The notes under the pieces are model-generated. The model did no database searches and was not told the DNA's origin. It saw only the letters and a program-made list of their open reading frames with translations. Below are positions 1 to 7,962 of a DNA stretch of 39,680 nucleotides, piece by piece (the stretch's first letter is position 1; each line of letters opens with the position of its first letter). The position numbers and the translations under genes were made by a program. Source of the DNA: Prevotella sp. (GTDB lineage Bacteria; Bacteroidota; Bacteroidia; Bacteroidales; Bacteroidaceae); the NCBI GenBank assembly GCA_024681875.1, contig JAILAA010000033.1, forward strand, positions 1 through 39,680, written 5' to 3'.

Positions 1-321
1 GGACTCGGTGTGACGACTATAGTGTGCATTATTGCAGAGACAGAAGGGTTTCACCTCATCGAGAACCGTAAACAGCTTACAAGCTATGCCGGACTCGATG
101 TCAAGGCCAGACAGTCAGGCAAGGAGGATCCCAAGCACAGAATATCGAAGGAGGGTAACGCCCATATACGTGCTGCCCTCTATATGCCGGCACTTGTAGC
201 CGTCCGCCACAATAGGCAAATAAGGGAAGCCTATGGAAGAATCTGTCAGAGGCATCCAAAAGAGAAAATGATAGGTGTCGCTGCTGCCATGCGATGGATA
301 TCTATGTTCCAAAATGTTTGA
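1..321 (+). CDS. IS110-family transposase, C-terminal part (cut by window edge)
   Basis: The frame is open from base 1, so the gene begins outside the window and only the last 106 residues are seen. They match the C-terminal Transposase_20 (IS116/IS110/IS902) domain: GLGVTT at the start, LTSYAGLDV, then RISKEGNAHIRAALYMPALVAV, which is the helix-hairpin-helix region with the catalytic serine area of IS110 transposases. IS110 elements move by a DEDD transposase and a bridge RNA, and they usually lack terminal inverted repeats. The coding end is intact (TGA at 319-321). The right end of the element should lie within about 100 bases downstream but cannot be placed from one copy. Family assignment is strong; activity is unknown. 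Confidence 0.88.
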   Translation, partial: GLGVTTIVCIIAETEGFHLIENRKQLTSYAGLDVKARQSGKEDPKHRISKEGNAHIRAALYMPALVAVRHNRQIREAYGRICQRHPKEKMIGVAAAMRWISMFQNV

Positions 322-410
322 GAGACGTTAAATGTTAAAATGTTCTATTTTCCTTCCCTTTTGTTTGGAGATTAAGACAGAATCTCTTCATTTTCCTATC
401 CGTAGTTCGC

Positions 411-480
411 GCAAAAAAATCTGGCTTGTTTTTTCGTTGCTGACCCAGGTCGGCAACGAAAAAACAAGCCAGATTTTTGC
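411..480. repeat. Long intergenic palindrome (about 30-bp arms)
   Basis: Positions 415-440 and 453-478 are perfect inverted copies of 26 bases. The arms extend inward (TGACC against GGTCG, one G-T pair), leaving a very small loop near 445-448. Flanking GC dinucleotides at 411-412 and 479-480 also match across a two-base length difference in the A-run. The palindrome sits between the IS110 gene and the GH43 promoter, whose -33 region begins 7 bases after it. It could be a bidirectional terminator, an insertion-sequence target or an extruding operator. Confidence 0.85.
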
Positions 481-486
481 GGCTTA

Positions 487-519
487 TTGGCAGAGAAATA
501 AAAATAATGACTATCTTTG
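487..519 (+). promoter_or_regulatory. Promoter of the GH43 gene (TTG / TATCTTTG)
   Basis: TATCTTTGCAGC begins at 512 and fits the Bacteroidota -7 element TAnnTTTG. A TTG lies at 487-489 with a 22-nt spacer. The start codon at 524 is only 5 bases after the element, so the transcript would be nearly leaderless unless translation begins at the ATG at 545. Confidence 0.6.
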
Positions 520-523
520 CAGC

Positions 524-2065
524 ATGATGTGGAAAATAACGACAATGACGGCGGCGCTGATTGCCGCCACGATGCTGACGGCACAGCGTCCCTTGGACTG
601 GGGCGACCAAGGTAACGGCACGTACAAGAACCCTGTGCTAAATGCCGACTACAGCGACCCCGACGTCATCCGCGTGGACGACAAGTATTACATGGTGGCT
701 TCCGACTTCCATTTCATCGGTATGCAAGTGTTAGAGAGCTTCGACATGGTGAACTGGCATATCGTGAGCCAGGTGTACAGCCGTTTCGACCTGCCCGGAT
801 GGGATGAGAACGCCCACTACGGCGGCGGATCGTGGGCACCGTCTATCCGCTATCACGACGGACTCTATTACATCTATTTCTGCACACCCGACGAAGGGCT
901 GTTTATGTCGACGGCCAAAGACCCGCATGGTCCCTGGAGTCCGTTGCACTGCCTCAAGGCGGTGGAGAAATGGGAAGACCCGTGCCCCTTCTGGGATGAC
1001 GACGGCCAGGCCTACCTCGGACGGAGTCAGTGGGGTGCAGGCCCTATCATCGTGCATCGCATGACGCCCGACGGCAAGACGCTGCTTGACGACGGCGTTA
1101 CCGTTTACACCGGCCCTGTGGCCGAGGGCACCAAATTCCTCAAGCGCAACGGCTACTACTACCTCATCATTCCCGAGGGCGGCGTGGGCACAGGCTGGCA
1201 GACGGTGTTGCGCTCGCGCAGCATCTACGGCCCCTATGAGCGCCGTATCGTCTTAGAGCAGGGCTCGACCAATGTCAACGGCCCGCACCAGGGCGCGCTT
1301 GTCGATACGCCCGACGGCACATGGTGGTTCTATCATTTTCAGGAGACTCATCCTGCAGGACGCATCGTTCATCTGCAGCCTGCCCGCTGGGTGGACGACT
1401 GGCCCCTGATGGGCGTTGACATCGACGGCAACGGCATTGGCGAGCCGGTGGAGGTATGGAGCCTCCCACTACCCCTTCAAAAGAAGGAGGGAACAACGCA
1501 ACAGTTCACTACTCCTTTTGAAGAGATTGGGAGAGGCTCCTGGCAATGGAACCACAACCCCGTCGATTCAGCGTGGAGCCTCAGCGAAAAAACGGGATGG
1601 CTGACGCTGCACGCGCTGCCTGCCGCTACGATGAAAGACAGTCGAAATATGCTGACGCAAAAGACGGTAGGCTATGAAAGCGAAGCCACCGTACGCATAG
1701 ACTGCTCAAAGCTATGCGACGGTGACTACGCCGGTTTACTATGCATCGGCAAGGCGTTCATGGGCGCGGGAGTCTGCATCAAGGACGGCCAACGCTACAT
1801 CTATTTCGAAGATGACGGACAACAGCAACTGCTCAGCACTTTTGAACGAAACACCGTTTTCCTGCGCGTCAACATCGACAGCCATAACAACCTGCACCAG
1901 TTCTCCGTGAGCCTCGACGGCAGCGAATTCCGCGAAATCGGCCGTCCCTTCGCCCTACGCATGGGCTACTGGAAAGGTTCGCGCATCGGCGTTTACTGTT
2001 ATACCACGGGCACAACTGCAGGCAAGGTGTCTTTCAGCAACTTCCGCTATAACGTCACTCGCTGA
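524..2065 (+). CDS. Secreted glycoside hydrolase family 43 (beta-xylosidase/alpha-arabinofuranosidase type)
   Basis: This 513-residue protein has a short signal peptide (MMWKITTM then a hydrophobic run to LTAQ). The five-bladed GH43 propeller follows, with all three expected acidic residues: the base Asp45 in YSDPDV, the modulator Asp152 in WEDPCP and the acid Glu201 in VAEGTK. After about residue 310 comes a C-terminal beta-sandwich of the kind seen in two-domain GH43 xylosidases. It probably releases xylose or arabinose from plant glycans in the periplasm or at the surface. The joint between the domains (about residues 312-338) is encoded by an imperfect palindrome. The frame is open upstream to 332, but the signal peptide and promoter favour 524. 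It converges on the next gene with only 13 bases between them. Substrate is not determined. Confidence 0.88.
   Translation: MMWKITTMTAALIAATMLTAQRPLDWGDQGNGTYKNPVLNADYSDPDVIRVDDKYYMVASDFHFIGMQVLESFDMVNWHIVSQVYSRFDLPGWDENAHYGGGSWAPSIRYHDGLYYIYFCTPDEGLFMSTAKDPHGPWSPLHCLKAVEKWEDPCPFWDDDGQAYLGRSQWGAGPIIVHRMTPDGKTLLDDGVTVYTGPVAEGTKFLKRNGYYYLIIPEGGVGTGWQTVLRSRSIYGPYERRIVLEQGSTNVNGPHQGALVDTPDGTWWFYHFQETHPAGRIVHLQPARWVDDWPLMGVDIDGNGIGEPVEVWSLPLPLQKKEGTTQQFTTPFEEIGRGSWQWNHNPVDSAWSLSEKTGWLTLHALPAATMKDSRNMLTQKTVGYESEATVRIDCSKLCDGDYAGLLCIGKAFMGAGVCIKDGQRYIYFEDDGQQQLLSTFERNTVFLRVNIDSHNNLHQFSVSLDGSEFREIGRPFALRMGYWKGSRIGVYCYTTGTTAGKVSFSNFRYNVTR
1458..1540. repeat. Palindromic element translated inside the GH43 gene
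   Basis: The element starts with GGAGCCTC (1458-1465) and ends with its complement GAGGCTCC (1533-1540). Inner imperfect arms carry CCTTCAAAAG-AAGGAG against CTCCTTTTGAAGAG. It is read through in frame as the linker between propeller and beta-sandwich (SLPLPLQKKEG...TPFEEIGRGS). It resembles, in layout, the elements at 19435 and 27530. Confidence 0.6.
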
Positions 2066-2078
2066 TTCTCTGCGAGGG

Positions 2079-4058
2079 TCAGCGCACGAAGACCTTGCGG
2101 GTGGTGCCGTCGGATCTGCGGATGATGTTCAGGCCCCTCTGCGGCGTGTCGAGCCGTCGGCCGTCGATGGCGAAGCGGGCCTCGCTGGCACTGCTCTCGC
2201 TCTGCAAGGTGGCGATGGCAGTGGGATCTGGCACATAGAACGGCATGTGATACTTGGCGCTGTTAATGACTTTGCCGCTCTCGTCGGTGACGATGGCAAC
2301 CACAAAGACCTGGTCTTTCAGAATGGCTTTCTTCAGGGTGGCCTTGGTGGGCAGTGTCAGCGAGCAGCTGCTGATGGATTTTTCTGCACCGTTGATGGTG
2401 ACGGCAGGGGCATTGTTCTTGCCTGTGGAGGTGAAGGAGGTGGCTATGGCCACATCGTTGAATTTCCAGCCGCTGATTGACGACTTGCCATATTTTCCGC
2501 CACTGCCGAACAGGGCGAGGTCGTCGGGCAGCTGGCTGGCTGAATACTGATAGTAGTAGTTCGACTGTTTCCATGCCGTGGTGGTGCCTGTAAGGCTGTC
2601 GGCCACCAGCGACAGTTCGACGTTGTAGCGGCTGCCGTCGAAGAATCCCTCCACCTGAGCCGTGGCTACGATCTTAGTGCTGTCGGCATTCCACTCGCCG
2701 CTGACTTCCACGCCTATTTCGGGCGCCATAGCCTGTATGGTGCTAAAAAGCTGGTCGATGGCGTAGCTTACTTGTGACTGGCCGTAGTAGGGGTCGGTTT
2801 CAATCAGTCTGTCAATCATGCAGGAGGGAGCGCCCTCAAAGCCCAAATTGGGGTAGTTGGGGATGTACATGGCGTCGGAGCTGTTATACTGATGGATGCC
2901 GATGCCCACGAAAAGGTCGCCAAACTGGTTGCGCAGGTTTTCCATGCCTACCAGGCCGCGGGGGCACCAGCCACAGCCTGTGCCGGTGAATTCCTCCACG
3001 GCCACACGGTGGGTGAAGGTGCGGTTAGACGATGCCACCAGTCCGGAGGCGCCTACAGCGGCGGATGGATTCTCCTTGCCGTTTACCTTGGTGATGTTGA
3101 CAACGCGCTGCTGCGTGCTCTCTTCGGTCGTAGCCTCGAAGGGCAGAGCGATGGAGGCGTATCCGTTGAAGTGCGTAAAGGTAGACGGCAGGTCTAAGTG
3201 GCGCTCTTCGGAGGCGACGCCGTCAGTCGTAATCGTATAGTCAATGTTGGATAGGCCTTCCGTTCCTGTGTTGTGAACGGTGACGACCTTGGTAGACTGG
3301 CTGCCCAGGTTGACGACCACATGTCCGTAGTTCTGAGGCTCGGCACCGACGGCGGGGAAGTCACCCTCGACGATGCACTGCACGCTGAGATTGCCCGTGC
3401 CGAAGTTGTACCAGGCTGTCTTGTTATTGATGGAGCCGTAAAGCCTGATGCCGTATGTACGGGTGCCCTCGCCTACAATGGAGAGCGGATAGCACTCGTC
3501 GCTGTAGTAGGAGCCGTTTTTGGTGTTCACCTGCTTGTACCTAAAGCCTATCAGCAGGCCGCTAATGTTTTCTGTGTTGATGGTGTAGGGCTCTTCGAAC
3601 TCCACTTCGTTCCAGCCTGCCACTGGGTTGGTTACGCTGGCTTCAGCCACGTCGTCGTCCAGGATGTTGCCCTCCAGGTCGACAGGACGGACAAAGAACT
3701 TAGAGGTGATTTTCTGGCCCAGGCCGAAGCCAACCCTCATCTTGACGATTCTGCCGCCGTTGAAGGGGGCGACGTCCTCTACCGGAATGAGATTGGCAAT
3801 GAGGAAGGTGCCCGGATATCCGGGGATGCCTGATGTATTGTTGCCCGATGCCAGGGCGTCGTTGTCGTAGGGGCCCAGAATCTGCTGGTTGTCGGCCAGC
3901 GAGATCTTGCTTGGAGCCTTGCGGTTGGCATTGACGGTGGTGGTTACCGTGGTATTTTTCTGCATGGCGCCACGGGGTGCCTGCAGCACATTCTCCTGTG
4001 CGCTGACGGTGGCAAAGGTCAGCAGGAGGGAAAACAACAAGAGTAGCGTTTTCTTCAT
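2079..4058 (-). CDS. Large secreted Omp28-like protein with sorting-like C-terminal tail
   Basis: 659 residues with a clear signal peptide (MKKTLLLLFSLLLTF...VSAQ). The N-terminal 300 residues look like beta-rich, adhesin-type domains. A central Omp28-type thioredoxin-like domain starts near residue 350 with VEEFTGTGCGWCPRG, cysteines 362 and 365. The C-terminus ends with IDGRRLDTPQRGLNII...KVFVR, a tail common on Prevotella secreted proteins and plausibly read by the type IX secretion system (inference). It is the last gene of an operon that starts at 7864, 18 bases after its upstream neighbour. The CxxC motif suggests redox or metal binding, but Omp28 function is not established. Its 3' end converges on the GH43 gene. 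Confidence 0.8.
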   Translation of the reverse strand: MKKTLLLLFSLLLTFATVSAQENVLQAPRGAMQKNTTVTTTVNANRKAPSKISLADNQQILGPYDNDALASGNNTSGIPGYPGTFLIANLIPVEDVAPFNGGRIVKMRVGFGLGQKITSKFFVRPVDLEGNILDDDVAEASVTNPVAGWNEVEFEEPYTINTENISGLLIGFRYKQVNTKNGSYYSDECYPLSIVGEGTRTYGIRLYGSINNKTAWYNFGTGNLSVQCIVEGDFPAVGAEPQNYGHVVVNLGSQSTKVVTVHNTGTEGLSNIDYTITTDGVASEERHLDLPSTFTHFNGYASIALPFEATTEESTQQRVVNITKVNGKENPSAAVGASGLVASSNRTFTHRVAVEEFTGTGCGWCPRGLVGMENLRNQFGDLFVGIGIHQYNSSDAMYIPNYPNLGFEGAPSCMIDRLIETDPYYGQSQVSYAIDQLFSTIQAMAPEIGVEVSGEWNADSTKIVATAQVEGFFDGSRYNVELSLVADSLTGTTTAWKQSNYYYQYSASQLPDDLALFGSGGKYGKSSISGWKFNDVAIATSFTSTGKNNAPAVTINGAEKSISSCSLTLPTKATLKKAILKDQVFVVAIVTDESGKVINSAKYHMPFYVPDPTAIATLQSESSASEARFAIDGRRLDTPQRGLNIIRRSDGTTRKVFVR

Positions 4059-4076
4059 AGTTGTGATATTTAATTG

Positions 4077-4751
4077 TTATTTGACGATTCTCTTCATCAC
4101 TTTGCCATCGGCCATTTTCACAATGTTCAGACCTTTGGACAAAGCGTGGGTACGCTGGCCACCGATGCTGAAATAGCTGCGGTCATTGGACATGGCCGTG
4201 GGCTGCTCGATGGATGCAGGGTCGGCATAGCGGAAGTTGACGATGACCTTGGGGCCGTAGCCGATGATGTCGTTACCGGCTGTATCCTGAACGGCCCCCC
4301 AAGGCATCACCTTGCTCTCGACATTAAACAGGTGTATCTGCAACGTGGCCGACCACGATGCATATTTGCCTGGCTCGGCTATCCATTCGGTCATGATGTC
4401 GGCTTCGTAATTCCCGTCCACAACGTTCTTGGGTGAATAGCCGTTGCCATAGAGCACCATACAGTTGCCGAAGGCGCAGGTCTGCCACTGTCCGTTGGGC
4501 TTGGCGTCGATGACCTCATACATCGACACGGCGCTTTTCACGCCGCCGTTGTTCTTCACCCGAAGGGGCACCTTCAGCTCGTCTTTGCCTGTATCGTTGT
4601 TGTGTGTGAACGTGCTGACGGTGAGCACGCTGCCGTCGGCCACCTCGTTGCCCTGTTCATCTATGAAGATGAAGGTGTTGTCGACCTCTTGTGCGACAGT
4701 AAAGGCACTAAATGCGAGGAGTGCGGCGATGAGCGAAAAAAGTTTCTTCAT
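4077..4751 (-). CDS. Secreted protein of unknown function with sorting-like tail
   Basis: 224 residues. The signal peptide MKKLFSLIAALLAFSAFTVAQ is followed by a beta-rich domain of about 160 residues that I do not recognise (start EVDNTFIFIDEQGN). The end, SIGGQRTHALSKGLNIVKMADGKVMKRIVK in outline, carries the same GxR...KGLNIV...K tail pattern as the neighbour at 2079. The gene lies 9 bases after the Omp28-like lipoprotein and 18 bases before the large Omp28-like protein, so it is co-transcribed and probably acts with them outside the cytoplasm. Its single conserved-looking cysteine pair (CAFGNC) is spaced CxxxxC. No enzymatic motif is visible. Confidence 0.7.
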   Translation of the reverse strand: MKKLFSLIAALLAFSAFTVAQEVDNTFIFIDEQGNEVADGSVLTVSTFTHNNDTGKDELKVPLRVKNNGGVKSAVSMYEVIDAKPNGQWQTCAFGNCMVLYGNGYSPKNVVDGNYEADIMTEWIAEPGKYASWSATLQIHLFNVESKVMPWGAVQDTAGNDIIGYGPKVIVNFRYADPASIEQPTAMSNDRSYFSIGGQRTHALSKGLNIVKMADGKVMKRIVK

Positions 4752-4760
4752 ATCAATTGT

Positions 4761-5645
4761 TTATTTGTTGATGTTCATTTTGGTTTTTGCGACTTGAATC
4801 ACGCCGTCCTTGTCATAGACGAAGGCCACAACGCTGAGGTTTTCCGGTTTCCAAGCGTTGCTCAGAGTGCAGGTGTAGTCGTGCTCCCACAGCTCACCTT
4901 CGGCTACTGAGCAGTCGTCGCCCCATGTGCCGTTGACAGCGTCGCGCAGCACGTGGTTGTGGATATAGGCTTTGTTGGTCGAGCCATCGGGCATTTTCTG
5001 GAAGGCAGTAATGTCGTCCTCAGTCATCCACAGCTGTAGCTTGCCGTTGACGGTGCCCTTCATACCTGCCAAGGTGACGTGAATGTCGGCCTGCTGGCTG
5101 TCGGCAGACTTTTCTGCATGAACGAAGATGTTGCACTGTGTGGCAGGCCATTGCTCTGCGGCGAGATCCCAATTGACCTTTGCCGTCCATGATTCGGTGC
5201 CTAACGGACCGTCGCTGCGGTCGATGACGCCGTAGGGCTGCATCTCAATCTTCCAATCATTATAATAGGTGTCGCCTAAATCGGTGGCCAGCCCTTCGGC
5301 GTTCTTATCCGCCTTCACTCCGAGGGGGCCGGAATGGATGCTGACGGCGACCAAGGTATCATGGCCCAGCATCTCCTGCATAGTGGCAATTAGCTGGGTG
5401 GCATTGGGGCAGTTGACGCAATTCTGACCCGTGAAGTCCTCGATAAGGGCACAACGCCGATAGGGTGTGAAGAAATCGATGCTGTCCTGTGGCTCTGGCT
5501 CAGGAGCATCGATGGTGTCGCGGTAGATGACGTTGACAGGTGTCAGGCGGTCAGCCTCGTCAATGTCGGAGCAGGAAGCAAGGCCTATAACCGTTAAAAA
5601 ATAACCAATAACCGTTGTGATGACAACTATCTTTTTGTTAATCAT
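4761..5645 (-). CDS. Omp28-like lipoprotein with CxxC thioredoxin-like motif
   Basis: 294 residues from the ATG at 5645; a TTG three codons further out is less likely. A lipoprotein signal ends in GLASC, followed by the acidic SDIDEAD, which fits a Bacteroidota surface-export signal. The Omp28 domain begins with ALIEDFTGQNCVNCPNAT (cysteines 76 and 79) and shows the thioredoxin-like SIHSGPLG and YGVIDRSDGP segments expected for the family. It lies 24 bases after the DUF6029 barrel gene and 9 before the small secreted protein. The pairing of an Omp28 lipoprotein with a barrel and a TlpA-like thioredoxin suggests a redox-linked envelope system, but this is inferred from context only. Confidence 0.8.
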   Translation of the reverse strand: MINKKIVVITTVIGYFLTVIGLASCSDIDEADRLTPVNVIYRDTIDAPEPEPQDSIDFFTPYRRCALIEDFTGQNCVNCPNATQLIATMQEMLGHDTLVAVSIHSGPLGVKADKNAEGLATDLGDTYYNDWKIEMQPYGVIDRSDGPLGTESWTAKVNWDLAAEQWPATQCNIFVHAEKSADSQQADIHVTLAGMKGTVNGKLQLWMTEDDITAFQKMPDGSTNKAYIHNHVLRDAVNGTWGDDCSVAEGELWEHDYTCTLSNAWKPENLSVVAFVYDKDGVIQVAKTKMNINK

Positions 5646-5669
5646 AAATCTCAAACCTCAAATCTCTAA

Positions 5670-7382
5670 TCAAAAGTTGTAGTTGTAGCTGAGCGTGAAG
5701 CCTTTCTGGGCTGGTATCCATCGGCAGACGCCTCCCGAGCAGTTATAGCCTTCCTGTGTACGTACGTAACCTGCCTGCAGACGGTGGGCGCCAGTGTTGT
5801 AGGTGACCAAGGCCTGGTAGTAGTGGATGTTGGAGACGCCACAGTTCCACTGGTCGCTGACGGTAATCATCCAGTGGGGCACCAACGACAGCTCGGCCAG
5901 TCCGAAGAGCCAGTCGCCCTCGTCCTGCTTGGTACTGAGGTACTGTGCTTCGATGCGCAGGGTGGTCTTCGGCGAGAACTGGTATTTGCCGTCGGCCACG
6001 AAGATGTTGCTGTGAATCATGCCGCCCTCGCCTTCCACCACCGTCTTGTTGAAGCGCTGGTTCATGTACATCAGGTTGAGTTTGAACGCCTTCGACAGCT
6101 TGCGCGACAGGGTGATGTTCAGGTCCTGATAGTATGTCTGGTCACCCCACTTGAAGAATTTGGAGGTGTAACCCTCAGTTCCTGCAAAGGCCATGTTGGC
6201 CTTGGTGAGCGAGATGGCATCGGGGCCGTTAAACTGGCGGTCAATGGCCCTGACATAGCTGTAGTTCACTTTGACATTCATGCCGTATTTGCCACCCAGC
6301 GTGGTCTTGCGTTTGAAGTTGTAGCCCAGCTCAGCCTGATAGGCCCATTCGCCGTCGGCTAATTGTGTGGCGTAGGGATAGAGGGCTGGCAGGGCGTAGG
6401 TGTGGTCCTGCGTAAAGGCTGGCAGATGGTTGATGGCGCTGGAGATGCCGTCGACGGAGCGACCGCTCTTGAATGACATATTCTCCGAACGCTTGGCTTG
6501 CAGCAGCAGGCTGAGGCCTTTCTCAGAATAAGATGCGGAGAGCATGGCGGCGCTGCCTTTTCCATAAATGTAGCCGTTGGCCTTTAAGGGGTCGTCGCTC
6601 TTCTGCGCATACTCGGCCAGGAGCGAGACATTGCCCACATTCAGGTTGGCACGCACATCCCATGCATTGACATACTTAGGCTGCGCCACGCTGTAGGTGG
6701 TGTAGCTGTAGCCACTGTCCGTCGGTCTTTTTACGGGTGGCGTCTCTATATAATCCCCCTTCTCATACTTGTTCACCCACGATGCTCCCAGCGTCATACG
6801 CACTTGATGCTCCTGCAACGAGGGCAGCCACTGGTCAATGCTCAACTCGGCATCGGCACCGCTGACCAGCCCTTTGTTCCACTCCCAGTAGTGGCGCTGT
6901 CGGCCGGTGAGTGCCTTGAGTGTTAGGCCCTTAGCGGGTTTCAGGACGAGGCGTCCGCCAAGCAGCGAGTTATCGATGCCAAGGGCACGCTCCTCGTAGG
7001 TGCGCAGGATAAAGCCTGAGCCAAACTGCTCGTAATAGGTGCCAAGTGTTAGTTCAGCCAAACTGCTGCCATCATCAAGGTGTCCGAGACGCCCCTTGGC
7101 GAAAAAGTGTGCCAGGCCTTTGCCTTTGAACTCGTTCTCAAAGCCAGGCAGCGGCTGCTCCATGTATTCGGCGCGCAAACCAGCTTCGAAGTCGCGGTGC
7201 AACAACTGCACGTCGACGTAGGTATTGCTCAGCACGTTGTCGGTCTTCGTGGCTCCGATTTCCTTGTCATCTTGGGGCATCAGCACGTCACTCTGCACAC
7301 TGCCGCTCACGGTCATCTTGTTGTCCTGTGCTGCGGCACCCAAAGCCAGCATACAAGCCGAAACAAAAAACAGTCTCCTCAT
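5670..7382 (-). CDS. DUF6029-like outer-membrane beta-barrel protein
   Basis: 570 residues from the ATG at 7382, whose A is shared with the TGA of the thioredoxin gene; a GTG one codon earlier is also possible. After a signal peptide (MRRLFFVSACMLALGAAAQ) the sequence is a run of amphipathic strands rich in Tyr and Gly, and it ends in FTLSYNYNF, a terminal aromatic residue typical of outer-membrane barrels. The motifs LGTYYEQFGSGFILRTYEER and WEWNKG are characteristic of the DUF6029 family as I remember it. Function is unknown. One-base stop/start overlap with the thioredoxin gene argues for translational coupling and a shared role. Confidence 0.75.
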   Translation of the reverse strand: MRRLFFVSACMLALGAAAQDNKMTVSGSVQSDVLMPQDDKEIGATKTDNVLSNTYVDVQLLHRDFEAGLRAEYMEQPLPGFENEFKGKGLAHFFAKGRLGHLDDGSSLAELTLGTYYEQFGSGFILRTYEERALGIDNSLLGGRLVLKPAKGLTLKALTGRQRHYWEWNKGLVSGADAELSIDQWLPSLQEHQVRMTLGASWVNKYEKGDYIETPPVKRPTDSGYSYTTYSVAQPKYVNAWDVRANLNVGNVSLLAEYAQKSDDPLKANGYIYGKGSAAMLSASYSEKGLSLLLQAKRSENMSFKSGRSVDGISSAINHLPAFTQDHTYALPALYPYATQLADGEWAYQAELGYNFKRKTTLGGKYGMNVKVNYSYVRAIDRQFNGPDAISLTKANMAFAGTEGYTSKFFKWGDQTYYQDLNITLSRKLSKAFKLNLMYMNQRFNKTVVEGEGGMIHSNIFVADGKYQFSPKTTLRIEAQYLSTKQDEGDWLFGLAELSLVPHWMITVSDQWNCGVSNIHYYQALVTYNTGAHRLQAGYVRTQEGYNCSGGVCRWIPAQKGFTLSYNYNF

Positions 7383-7864
7383 CACTTAATCAATTCGCGT
7401 ACCTTCTCTATGAGTTCCAGCTCAGCACCGTCGGTATAGCCATTGTGTTTATATACGATATTGCCCTTGCCGTCGACGATGAGCACGTAGGGAATCATCT
7501 GGATGCCCAGCGCACGCTTGAAATCACTGTTAGGGTCGAGCAAAACGTCGTACTCCCATCCATGGTTGTCGACGAGGGGCTTTACTTTGTTCATGTTTTG
7601 CGCCACGTCGATACTCACGGCGAAGATTTTCACACCCGTCTCCTCACGCCACTCGTCGTATACCTCTGCAATGGCATCGAGCTCGCGGTTGCAGGGCTTG
7701 CACCAGGTGGCGAAGAAGTCGATGATGAAAGGCTTGCCGTCGTTCTGAAGCTCAGCGGTGTTCACGCTGTTGCCATTGATATCCTTAAGAGAGACACTGG
7801 GCAGCTGTGCGAAGACAGAGCTGACGAAAACCATCAGCAAAGCTACAAAAAACAGTCTTTTCAT
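7382..7864 (-). CDS. TlpA/ResA-like periplasmic thioredoxin
   Basis: 160 residues. A signal peptide (MKRLFFVALLMVFVSSVFAQ) precedes a TlpA-type fold: LPSVSLKDINGN, then FFATWCKPCNREL with the redox pair Cys55 and Cys58. PYVLIVDGKGNIV holds the cis-proline region. Such proteins reduce or exchange disulfides of envelope proteins. It is the first gene of the five-gene minus-strand operon. Two downstream products, the Omp28-like proteins, also carry CxxC motifs and are its natural candidate partners (inference). ATG 7864 was chosen because it gives the signal peptide directly; the frame is open 12 codons further, but that part overlaps the promoter. Confidence 0.88.
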   Translation of the reverse strand: MKRLFFVALLMVFVSSVFAQLPSVSLKDINGNSVNTAELQNDGKPFIIDFFATWCKPCNRELDAIAEVYDEWREETGVKIFAVSIDVAQNMNKVKPLVDNHGWEYDVLLDPNSDFKRALGIQMIPYVLIVDGKGNIVYKHNGYTDGAELELIEKVRELIK

Positions 7865-7897
7865 TACCTTAAAATATAAATATATTGAAATCGGTGG

Positions 7898-7929
7898 CAA
7901 AATTACAATTTTTAATTCAAACTGCGCAA
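7898..7929 (-). promoter_or_regulatory. Promoter of the thioredoxin/DUF6029/Omp28 operon
   Basis: Read on the minus strand, TAATTTTG spans 7905-7898 and TTG lies at 7929-7927, with a 21-nt spacer. The leader is about 27 nt and AT-rich. Confidence 0.65.
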
Positions 7930-7948
7930 GAAAACAATAGAAAATGTG

Positions 7949-7956
7949 TAACTTTG
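7949..7956 (+). promoter_or_regulatory. -7 element of the DUF4294 gene (TAACTTTG)
   Basis: TAACTTTG fits TAnnTTTG, and the ATG follows 6 bases later. No convincing TTG was found about 20 bases upstream. It lies back to back with the minus-strand promoter of the thioredoxin operon, so the 98-base region drives both directions. Confidence 0.5.
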
Positions 7957-7962
7957 TCGCCC

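Noticed and set aside
332..523. Upstream extension of the GH43 frame to 332
   Set aside because: It would place the long palindrome and promoter inside the coding sequence and hide the signal peptide. The ATG at 524 gives a standard secreted protein.
4753..5654. TTG at 5654 as start of the Omp28-like lipoprotein
   Set aside because: The ATG three codons later gives a better signal peptide with charged residues (INKK) directly at the N-terminus.
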